A DNA stretch of 64,000 nucleotides. Source: Fen-178 sp963722575. GTDB taxonomy: Bacteria > Acidobacteriota > Terriglobia > Bryobacterales > Bryobacteraceae. Each line of letters starts with the position of its first letter. Position 1 is the first letter of the stretch. The stretch lies in assembly GCA_963722575.1 (NCBI GenBank), contig CAVRNR010000005.1, positions 496,001 to 560,000 of the forward strand, written 5' to 3'. A program made the translations under genes and the position numbers. The notes beneath the pieces were generated by a model. The model saw only the letters and a program-made list of their open reading frames with translations. It did no database searches and was not told the origin of the DNA. This document shows positions 22,679 to 29,899 of this stretch, piece by piece.

Positions 22679-24525
22679 CGCAAAAGCAACTCCTGTTGGT
22701 GCTCGGGCTGGTTCTGCTGATCCGCCTCCCCTTCCTCAACCAGGCCATTCAGGGCGACGATCACATTTATCTCACCGAGGCCTCCCACGCCCTCATCGAT
22801 CCGCTGCACCCCGACGACACCAGTTACGTGTTTCAGGGTGTGGAAGTGGACCTGCGCGGCCAGCCGCATCCGCCCCTGGATGCGTGGGTGCTGGCCGGTT
22901 TGATCGCCGTATTTGGAAACGTAAGAGAGATTCCTTTTCACGTCGCCTACATGGTGTTTTCTCTGATTGCCGCCGGCGCCATGTGGTCTCTGGCGCGCCG
23001 TTTCTCGCCCCAACCGGTCTGGGCGGCGCTATTATTCGTCGCCGTCCCGGCCTTCGTAGTGAACGGCAATTCGCTCGAAACCGACCTCCCGTTCCTGGCC
23101 TTGTGGATGGCCGCCATCGCGCTGTTTGTAACCACCCCACCGCTCTCTGACGTTCGCGGCTCTGAAGCGCGCCCTCGTGTTCGCACGCACTTTCCGAGCC
23201 GCGAACGTAAGAGAGCGGTTGCCCTCGCCTTCTCCGCCATCTGCCTCGCCCTCGCCGCCCTCACCGCCTACCAGGCCGTCCTGCTCACCCCCATCCTCGC
23301 CGTCTATGTGTGGCTCTTCCACCGCCGCTCCCTCGCCCGCTGGCTCACCCTCCTGGTTCCCCCGCTGACCGTCGGCGCGTGGCAGCTTTTCGAGCGCCTC
23401 TCCACCGGTGTTCTACCCGCGGCCGTACTCAACGGCTATCTGGCCACTCTCCAGACGTTCGACGCCAAGCTGGCGAGTGCCCTGGCGTTGACCATCCACT
23501 CCTGGTTCATCGTTTTTCCCGCGCTCGTGCCACCGGCATTCATACTCGCCTGGCGCCGCCGGCGCGAACCCGACACGCTTTTCCTGCTGGCGTGGATCGG
23601 AATTTTCTTCGCCGGAGCTCTACTCATATTCTTTGCCGGCTCGGCGCGTTACCTGCTGCCCATGGCGGCGCCCGTGGTACTTCTGACATCGCGCTTGCGC
23701 CCCAGGTGGCTGGCCGCCGGATTCGCCCTCCAACTGGCGCTCGGCCTGGCCCTCGCCGTCGTCAACTACCAGCACTGGGACGGCTACCGCCAGTTTGCCC
23801 ATTCGCTGCGCCTCGCCGCGGCGGGCCATCGCGTCTGGATCGACGGCGAATGGGGCCTGCGCTACTACCTGGAATCCGACGGTGCCTTGCCGCTGAAGAA
23901 GACCCAACGCCTGCGCCCCGGCGACATTGTGGTTTCAAGTGAACTTGGCGCGTCCGTCAACCCTGCCGCCCCGTTCTCTCCACTCCGCACGGTGGAGATC
24001 CGATCCGCCGTCCCGCTGCGCCTCATCGGCCTCGAATCCCACTCGGGGTACTCGACGGTAGCCAGGGGTTTCTGGCCATTCGGGATTTCCGCCGGCCTGA
24101 TCGACCGCGTGCGCGCCGTCGAAGTCACCGAACGCCATCCCACGCTCGCCTACCTGCCCATGAACGCCCCCCAAGCCGCGGACCAGATCGTCAGCGGCAT
24201 CTTCTCTCTCGAAGACAATCGCTTTCGCTGGATGTCGCGCTCCGCCGTGGTGGCGCTCGCAAGTCCCCCGGCCGCCCGGCCGCTGCGCGCGACGTTCACC
24301 ATCCCGCCGCAGGCGCGCGCGCGCCGTGTCACGCTGCTGCTCGATGGCCGCCAGGTGGCGTCGCAGACCTACCCTGCGCCCGGCACATACACTTTGGAAT
24401 CCCCGCCCGTGCACCCGGCCGGCGCCGCGGCCATGGTGGAGATCGCCATTGACCAGACGTTCTTCGCCCCGCCCGACAGCCGCGAGTTGGGCATCGTACT
24501 GACGGGTGTGGGCTTCGCCCCGTAG
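22663..24525 (+). CDS. GT39-like membrane glycosyltransferase (ArnT/PMT-type)
   Basis: The 620-aa protein has an N-terminal hydrophobic core of about 9 to 11 helices and a soluble C-terminal part rich in beta strands (about residues 430-620). The first loop contains GDDHIYLTEAS, which fits the acidic pair of GT-C enzymes of the PMT/ArnT type that use polyprenyl-phosphate sugars. The start at 22663 gives METGVTQKQLLLVLG and a first helix; it overlaps gcvPB by 16 nt. A 27-codon palindromic insertion (23139-23219) adds a highly charged loop between two helices. Substrate unknown. Confidence 0.75.
   Translation: METGVTQKQLLLVLGLVLLIRLPFLNQAIQGDDHIYLTEASHALIDPLHPDDTSYVFQGVEVDLRGQPHPPLDAWVLAGLIAVFGNVREIPFHVAYMVFSLIAAGAMWSLARRFSPQPVWAALLFVAVPAFVVNGNSLETDLPFLALWMAAIALFVTTPPLSDVRGSEARPRVRTHFPSRERKRAVALAFSAICLALAALTAYQAVLLTPILAVYVWLFHRRSLARWLTLLVPPLTVGAWQLFERLSTGVLPAAVLNGYLATLQTFDAKLASALALTIHSWFIVFPALVPPAFILAWRRRREPDTLFLLAWIGIFFAGALLIFFAGSARYLLPMAAPVVLLTSRLRPRWLAAGFALQLALGLALAVVNYQHWDGYRQFAHSLRLAAAGHRVWIDGEWGLRYYLESDGALPLKKTQRLRPGDIVVSSELGASVNPAAPFSPLRTVEIRSAVPLRLIGLESHSGYSTVARGFWPFGISAGLIDRVRAVEVTERHPTLAYLPMNAPQAADQIVSGIFSLEDNRFRWMSRSAVVALASPPAARPLRATFTIPPQARARRVTLLLDGRQVASQTYPAPGTYTLESPPVHPAGAAAMVEIAIDQTFFAPPDSRELGIVLTGVGFAP
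23139..23219. repeat. In-frame palindromic insertion in the GT39-like gene
   Basis: Inverted 24-nt arms (23139-23162, ACCGCTCTCTGACGTTCG..., and 23196-23219, ...CGTAAGAGAGCGGT) match at 23 of 24 positions around a 33-nt loop. The full length is 81 nt, that is 27 codons, open in the gene frame and coding for TPPLSDVRGSEARPR and SRERKRAV at its ends. It lies in a loop between hydrophobic segments (ALFVTT and ALAFSAICLALAAL). Confidence 0.88.
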
Positions 24526-24551
24526 CCGAAAATAGGATTTCGGACTATAAT
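24523..24551 (+). promoter_or_regulatory. Promoter of the secreted-protein cluster
   Basis: A perfect TATAAT (24546-24551) lies just after the glycosyltransferase stop (24525). The hexamer 17 nt upstream (TAGCCG, 24523-24528) is a weak -35. Transcription is expected from about 24558. The surrounding AT-rich patch (ACTATAATTAACTGG) stands out in this GC-rich region. Confidence 0.55.
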
Positions 24552-24557
24552 TAACTG

Positions 24558-24720
24558 GATTTGCTCTTGCCGGATCGTGTGGCGAGCCGGGGTCTCCACG
24601 GCCCGTCGTGTGGGAGGCTTCATGAGGGCGAAACGGCTCCTTTGCCATGCCACGCTGCCGTGCCCGCGAGTGCACGGAGGCGGCCGCCAGTGGCGGCTTG
24701 GCGTCCCGCTAAATCGTCAG
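24558..24720 (+). other. Structured 5' leader upstream of or overlapping the TIGR03437 gene
   Basis: Between the promoter and the first hydrophobic codons lie several short stems: AGCC...GGCT (24585-24588 / 24616-24619) enclosing CCAC...GTGG (24596-24599 / 24610-24613), CCGTGC/GCACGG (24658-24663 / 24672-24677) and GCCGCC-AGT-GGCGGC (24683-24697). The arrangement resembles a regulatory RNA, but I do not recognise any known riboswitch class in it. If translation starts at the ATG at 24622, the last two stems are within coding sequence. Confidence 0.4.
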
Positions 24721-27700
24721 TTGAGCCGGTTACTGCTGGGGCTGGTTCTGTTATCTCTCCCAGGCCTCGCGCTCACCGTGACCAACCGCATGCTCACGGA
24801 AACCGTCAATGCCAACTCCTGCTCTGTTCCGGTGCCTGCCACCACATTCCTGACCACGGACCAGGCAGTGTGGCTGTGGTTCAACGTCACAGGGGCAAAT
24901 GCCGGCGACGTGGCGTCGGTAACCTGGTACTCGCCGGACGGAACTGCATACGATTCGGGAAGCTGGAGCCCGGTGCCGTCGGCGGGCGGCTGGTGTTATT
25001 CGTGGTACATTGCTGTCGCTGACTATCCGCCGGCCTCTTCCCCCGGCAATTGGAGCGTTCAGGTTGGCTGGAACGGCTCCCCCCTGTTCACGCTTCCCTT
25101 CTCAATCGTTGCGGCGGTCGTTCCGTCGATCAACACTGGCGGTATAACCAACGCGGCCAGCTCATCCCAGGGGCCTTTCGCCGCCGGCTCGCACCTCACC
25201 ATCAAGGGCGCCAACCTCGCCAACGCGACCACCGTTGTCACGACGGCGCCTTTGCCCACAACCCTCAACGGCGCGCAAGTATCGGTCGGCGGGGTCGCCG
25301 CCCCCCTGCTCTATGTTTCCCCGACCCAAATCAACCTGCAAGTGCCTTGGGAGCTGTCCGGCCAGACCCAGGCGTCGGTGAGCGTTCAAGTAGACCTGAC
25401 GGCGAGCGCGCCGCAGACCATGAGCCTTGCGCCCTATGGCCCAGGCATCTACGCCACGAACGGCTCCGGCACCGGGCAGGGAGCGGTGCAAATCGCGAAC
25501 ACCACCTTCTTCGCGGCGCCGGCCGGCATGTTTCCCGGCTCGCGGCCCGTCCAGCCGGGCGAGTACATCTCGATTTACGCCACCGGCCTGGGCGCGGTCA
25601 CCAATCAGCCGGCGAGCGGGGCTTTTGCCCTGGCAGACCCTCTGTCCTGGACGAGCGCCATACCAACCGTGACTCTCGGCGGGGTGCCGGCTCCGGTCAC
25701 CTTTTCGGGCCTCGGGCCGGCGCCTGGCAATCCGGGTCTGTGCCAGGTCAACGCGCTGGTGCCGGCCAATGCGCCGAGCGGGGATGCGGTCCCGCTTTCG
25801 CTCTCGATCGGGAACGTGGTGTCCAACACCGTCACCATCGCGGTGGCGGGGACTCCTCCGCCGCTGTACACGCTGAGCGTGACCGAGACGGGCACGGGGA
25901 CCGGCACAGTGACCTCTTCTCCGGCCGGCATCGCGTGCGGCGCCACCTGTTCGGCCAGCTATGCGAACGGCACCCAGATCACACTCACCGCCACGGCGGA
26001 CCCCGGCTCCGCCTTCGCCGGCTGGTCGGGAGCGTGCTCGGGCACGGGAACTTGCGCCGTCACCATGAACGCCGCCGCGACGGTCACGGCAAGCTTCAAT
26101 ACCGCCGGTCAGGGCGCAATCGCGATTTCTATCTCGCCGGCTACCGCTACGGTCCAGACCGGCGGCACAGTGCAGTTTACTGCAACAGTTACCGGTGCCT
26201 CCAACCTAACTGTGACCTGGAGCGTGAATGGCGCCACCGGAGGCAACTCGACCCTCGGCACGGTCTCCAACTCGGGCCTGTACACGGCGCCCTCCACCGC
26301 GCCAAATCCGAATACAGTGACGGTGACCGCCACGAGTGTGGCCGATTCAACCAAGTCGGCGTCCGCGACGGTGACGATAAACGCAAGGACTCCGGGGCAG
26401 GTGCAAATCAGCATTTCGCCAACCTCGGCGACAATAGCTCCAGGCAGCACTCAGCAATTCAGCGCCAGCGTCACGGGCACGGCGAACACCGGGGTGACCT
26501 GGAGCGTCAACAACATCGCCGGCGGGAATGCCACGGTGGGAACGATCTCGACGACGGGTCTTTACACGGCACCGCCGGTCGTTCCGAGTCCGAACACGGT
26601 GACCGTTACGGCGTCGAGCGCGCAGGACCCTTCCCAATTTGCTTCTGCAACGGTTTCCATTACAGCGAGTACAGCGAATGGCATCACGATCAGTTCCCTT
26701 AGTAGCACCTCGTTAGCACCCTTCGGATTGCTATCGATTAACGGCAGCGGATTCGATAGCGATGCCCAACTGCAGGTCACGTTTTTCAATACCAACGGGT
26801 TTTCTGTAACTGTCCCAGTCCTGCTGGCCACCTCAACCGCAGTGGCGACGTCAGTTCCGCCGTTCTTCGACGGGAGCGGGAACCTTGCGAGTGGTACAGT
26901 AAACATCGAGGTCGCCCAGCTATCATCCTTGGGTACCACAACCTATTCCAACGTTCTCAGCGGTTTTCAGATTCAAGCGGTGGCTGCAGCTCCGCCCCTG
27001 CCACCTGGCACTCTAACGCTCGCTTTGCTCCAAGCCACATTGCAAAGCACAACCAATCTCCAGAGTAGTTCGGGAACCGCACTCGCTTCCGATGTGCAAG
27101 GCGCGATTTCAAGCCAGATTGCAAGCCTGCAGAACACCATCTCTCAAGTACAGTCGGTAGTGAGTGGCGCAACTCCGAGTTTTACAATTGGCCAATTCGA
27201 TGGATCGAACATCAACGTCGGCCCTTCGGATCTCGCGATCACAGACCGATTGGTAGTCGGCCTTCTTACCACATTCGCCGGACCGACCCCTGACCTCGGC
27301 GCATTTTCGGGCTCATCAGGGGGAGCCCTTGCGAGCTTTCACTCGGGGTTGGCCTGGGTAAAGCCTGCGGACGCGCCGGGCGTGTCCAGCACGATCCAAG
27401 GCGCTGCACAGGCGGCGCTTGCGGCAGCAACGAATTCGCTGACGCCGCTGCCTCAGCTTACACAGGCGCTGGCGAATTTTACAGGCTCGTTCGCCAACGC
27501 CAACATCTCTTCTGACGACGCGAAAAACTACCTGACAATGATGGTGGGGGCGGTCTTGGGAGGAGTCGCCGTTGCTGTCGTGGGAGCACCCACCATTGTG
27601 TTGGCTGGATCTTTGGCGCTGACGGCGGAGGTGACAACGGAAGAGGCGCTCTGGGTATCTGTTACAACTGCCATTGCAGTCTGTGCTCACGGCCCGATAG

Positions 27701-28581
27701 GTTCCGTCATGGAATTCGAGCAGGGCGTCTTGGTAAAGACATTTCTAACAGGCTTATGGGGGGAGATTGCTGATCAACTCTTGCTCTTCCATAACGTGAT
27801 GACCATAATCGAAAACCACGGGTGCAACCTAGGGGGGGGCGGAGGAGGCAGCCAATACACCTTGACGACCGGCACGTCGGGCGCGGGCAGTGGTACCGTA
27901 AGCGCTCCCTCACCTCCTGGCACTTCATGCGGCACGAATTGCTGGAGCTATGTGCTCGGCAGCGTCGTAACGTTGACGGCAACGCCGAATCCAGGGTCGG
28001 CGTTTACGGGATGGTCAGGGGCATGCTCGGGGACTGGCACCTGCACGGTGACTATGAACTCGAACCTGTCGGTGACAGCCACGTTCAACCCCGTCATCAC
28101 TCTCAGTAGCTTGACGCTTTCAGCCAGCGCTGTCACCGGTGGGAATTCGGTCACCGGGACTGTGACATTGAGCGCCGCAGCGCCGGCTGGCGGGACGACG
28201 GTCACGCTTCAGAGCAGTAGTGGTGTGGCACAAGTCCCCTCCAGCGTGACAGTTCCCGCAGGGCAGACCTCGGCCACCTTCACGGTCGGCACTTCCGTGG
28301 TAACAGCTCAGACCACTGCAACCATTTCCGCCACTCTGGGGAGCGTTGTGAAGACCGCGGCCCTGACGGTGAACCCGCAATCGCCGCCGGCTGGTTCGAA
28401 CTGGAAGTACTGTATCAACACCTGCACATGGACCGGAAACGCCTGGAATGACGCGTCGTGGGTCGGAAGCAATACCCCGGGCTCATATCCATTTGGAACC
28501 AACGACAACATCGTCACCTATACATACTCGTGCAGCTCCCAAGTTCTTCCCGATCCGTGCGGAGCCATCTGCCAGCCGTGA
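24622..28581 (+). CDS. Large secreted surface protein with TIGR03437, IPT/TIG and Ig-like repeats
   Basis: About 1319 aa. After a hydrophobic export segment (SRLLLGLVLLSLPGLALT) come an N-terminal beta domain, a Solibacter-type TIGR03437 domain (from ITNAASSSQGPFAAGS to VVSNTVTIAVAG), a cysteine-containing divergent InlB-like repeat (GTVTSSPAGIACGATCSASY...GWSGACSGTGTCAV), two Ig-like Big_2-type repeats (ISISPATATVQTGGTV...), an IPT/TIG domain, a helical middle part, a second GWSGACSGTGTC repeat and one more Ig-like domain; it ends PCGAICQP. It is probably an exported adhesin or surface scaffold. Start is uncertain: the ATG at 24622 has GGGAGG 4 nt before it; a TTG at 24721 gives a cleaner signal peptide; a GTG at 24577 is also open. 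Confidence 0.8.
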   Translation: MRAKRLLCHATLPCPRVHGGGRQWRLGVPLNRQLSRLLLGLVLLSLPGLALTVTNRMLTETVNANSCSVPVPATTFLTTDQAVWLWFNVTGANAGDVASVTWYSPDGTAYDSGSWSPVPSAGGWCYSWYIAVADYPPASSPGNWSVQVGWNGSPLFTLPFSIVAAVVPSINTGGITNAASSSQGPFAAGSHLTIKGANLANATTVVTTAPLPTTLNGAQVSVGGVAAPLLYVSPTQINLQVPWELSGQTQASVSVQVDLTASAPQTMSLAPYGPGIYATNGSGTGQGAVQIANTTFFAAPAGMFPGSRPVQPGEYISIYATGLGAVTNQPASGAFALADPLSWTSAIPTVTLGGVPAPVTFSGLGPAPGNPGLCQVNALVPANAPSGDAVPLSLSIGNVVSNTVTIAVAGTPPPLYTLSVTETGTGTGTVTSSPAGIACGATCSASYANGTQITLTATADPGSAFAGWSGACSGTGTCAVTMNAAATVTASFNTAGQGAIAISISPATATVQTGGTVQFTATVTGASNLTVTWSVNGATGGNSTLGTVSNSGLYTAPSTAPNPNTVTVTATSVADSTKSASATVTINARTPGQVQISISPTSATIAPGSTQQFSASVTGTANTGVTWSVNNIAGGNATVGTISTTGLYTAPPVVPSPNTVTVTASSAQDPSQFASATVSITASTANGITISSLSSTSLAPFGLLSINGSGFDSDAQLQVTFFNTNGFSVTVPVLLATSTAVATSVPPFFDGSGNLASGTVNIEVAQLSSLGTTTYSNVLSGFQIQAVAAAPPLPPGTLTLALLQATLQSTTNLQSSSGTALASDVQGAISSQIASLQNTISQVQSVVSGATPSFTIGQFDGSNINVGPSDLAITDRLVVGLLTTFAGPTPDLGAFSGSSGGALASFHSGLAWVKPADAPGVSSTIQGAAQAALAAATNSLTPLPQLTQALANFTGSFANANISSDDAKNYLTMMVGAVLGGVAVAVVGAPTIVLAGSLALTAEVTTEEALWVSVTTAIAVCAHGPIGSVMEFEQGVLVKTFLTGLWGEIADQLLLFHNVMTIIENHGCNLGGGGGGSQYTLTTGTSGAGSGTVSAPSPPGTSCGTNCWSYVLGSVVTLTATPNPGSAFTGWSGACSGTGTCTVTMNSNLSVTATFNPVITLSSLTLSASAVTGGNSVTGTVTLSAAAPAGGTTVTLQSSSGVAQVPSSVTVPAGQTSATFTVGTSVVTAQTTATISATLGSVVKTAALTVNPQSPPAGSNWKYCINTCTWTGNAWNDASWVGSNTPGSYPFGTNDNIVTYTYSCSSQVLPDPCGAICQP

Positions 28582-28670
28582 CGCCGCTTGCGAACGCCGT
28601 TTAACTCCAATACTGTTCACTTAACAACATTCAGGGTCAAAAGATCCAAAACACTCTACTCGGAGGGTTA

Positions 28671-29282
28671 TTGGCGCCCGTGGCCGTCTGGGGCGCCGCG
28701 GTATCTGGTATGACTGCGGCTGAAGCCTTTCTCTTCGGGTTGCTTGCGGAATTCGGCATTGGTCAAGGCACGGCGACGCTCACGGGCACCGAGAAGCCTT
28801 CGCTTTACGACTCGCTGAAAGGTACGTCGATCAAGGTCCTCGACGAGTTTGCATTAGGGGGCAAAGGCATCCTACCGGCTTCGGTCGGCATTCTTAACTT
28901 TGTCGTTCCAACAGCATCGAAAATCGTCCCCTCTTCCCCTTCTTCAGCTCCGCAAGGGGGGCTGATTCTGACCGGCCCACAGACGGGCGCTCCTAACGGT
29001 TCCAGCGGCGTCCGGGGTTTCCAGACCTCGAACGGCCAGACCACGGTCACGACGCTGGCTGCTCCGGCTTCTCAGCAGGTGAATCCCATAAGCAGCGTCA
29101 CTATTCCGCAGCCGGCAAGTTGCACGCTCCAGCAGTACAATGAGTGGGGCGCCATGTGCCTTGCCATATACGCCACCCAATCCGGACTCTGTTCTGCTCT
29201 GTCGAACCTGCTCGACCAGAGTAGTTGCATTAACGCAGCTCTCAGCGCGTATCTACAATGTAGCGGTTCGTGCCAGCCGTGA
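28671..29282 (+). CDS. Hypothetical secreted-cluster protein, cysteine-rich C-terminus
   Basis: The 203-aa product starts at a TTG with GGAGG 6 nt upstream. The first 45 residues are hydrophobic and small (AVWGAAVSGMTAAEAFLFGLLAEFG), the centre is Ser/Pro/Thr-rich, and the C-terminal 60 residues hold six cysteines (CTLQQYNEWGAMCLAIY..., ending CSGSCQP). The ending resembles that of the upstream 1319-aa protein (GAICQP). No known domain is recognised. It is 89 nt downstream of the surface protein and 35 nt upstream of the next gene, so it is likely in the same transcript. Confidence 0.6.
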   Translation: MAPVAVWGAAVSGMTAAEAFLFGLLAEFGIGQGTATLTGTEKPSLYDSLKGTSIKVLDEFALGGKGILPASVGILNFVVPTASKIVPSSPSSAPQGGLILTGPQTGAPNGSSGVRGFQTSNGQTTVTTLAAPASQQVNPISSVTIPQPASCTLQQYNEWGAMCLAIYATQSGLCSALSNLLDQSSCINAALSAYLQCSGSCQP

Positions 29283-29317
29283 GTTCGTCCCTAAAGGCAC
29301 GAGGTGAGGAGTTACCG

Positions 29318-29812
29318 ATGACACGATTCATCCTGATCGCAGCTTTGGCAGTCGCCCAGGTAGCGTCCGCCCAGCCCATACGATACGCGAATCGGAGCAT
29401 TTCCCGGACTCTGCCCGGCTGCGGAAACGCGAAGACGGGCTGCGCCCACGCTGAACTGAACTACGCAGAAGTAGTCTCCGGGCCGCCGCTGGTGCGCGAC
29501 CGCATCAGCTGCGCTATCCTCGCCCTTCTTGTCGAGGGTGGCAAGGTCACGCCCGGCGAATATGTGAACGGCTTCATCGCGGAATATGCCCCGGATTCTC
29601 CCGGCCTGCGGTGGTACCTCTTCAAGAAAGTAGCGCTGCTGCGAGCCACACCTCCGGTGTTCAGCGTGCAGTGCCATGAGGAGTCCTTTAGGGGCGGGGC
29701 GCACCCCGGGCATGAAGCGCGATATCTGAACTTCGATGCCGCTACCGGCGCGCCAGTGAAGCTTTCGGCGATTCTAAAGGATGGGTCGATGCCGAAGTTG
29801 ACGGCGATCGCG
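29318..29812 (+). repeat. 495-nt duplicated segment, copy 1 (copy 2 at 33504-33998)
   Basis: Both copies are exactly 495 nt from ATG to the shared ACGGCGATCGCG, without indels, and differ mainly by substitutions (I judge about 80% identity by eye). They flank the WD40 gene in direct orientation. The breakpoint is sharp at CGATCGCG. Confidence 0.85.
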
Positions 29813-29899
29813 ATGGCGGCTCCAAACGGGGTCGCACGACTGAAGAGAGCTCTTGGCCATGCCAAGAGCTCTCCGGAGGAGGTCCGGGCATGTCTCTGA
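29318..29899 (+). CDS. Truncated DUF3298/DUF4163-like secreted protein (partial copy of the gene at 33504)
   Basis: The 193-aa product has a signal peptide (TRFILIAALAVAQVASA) and 165 residues that align without gaps to the start of the 804-aa protein encoded at 33504, including EVVSGPPLVRDRI and LNFDAATG.PVKLSAILKDGSMPKL. Similarity stops abruptly after LTAIA; the last 28 residues (from MAAPNGVARL) are unrelated and include a hairpin. The domain is the DUF4163/DUF3298 type found in RsiV-like proteins, here lacking its C-terminal part, so it may not fold fully. A good ribosome site (GAGGTGAGGA) precedes the ATG. It overlaps the WD40 gene by 10 nt. Confidence 0.7.
   Translation: MTRFILIAALAVAQVASAQPIRYANRSISRTLPGCGNAKTGCAHAELNYAEVVSGPPLVRDRISCAILALLVEGGKVTPGEYVNGFIAEYAPDSPGLRWYLFKKVALLRATPPVFSVQCHEESFRGGAHPGHEARYLNFDAATGAPVKLSAILKDGSMPKLTAIAMAAPNGVARLKRALGHAKSSPEEVRACL
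29846..29872 (+). promoter_or_regulatory. Perfect hairpin in front of the WD40 gene
   Basis: Arms AGAGCTCTTGGC (29846-29857) and GCCAAGAGCTCT (29861-29872) pair perfectly over a 3-nt CAT loop. It ends 1 nt before the ribosome binding site (CCGGAGGAGG) of the WD40 gene and lies inside the unrelated tail of the truncated gene. It could be an operator, a translation-coupling structure or the scar of the rearrangement. It lacks a T-run, so it is not a standard terminator. Confidence 0.6.

Noticed and set aside
24558..24720. Assignment of the leader to a c-di-GMP or cobalamin riboswitch
   Set aside because: The conserved core sequences of these classes are not present; only the presence of stems can be stated.
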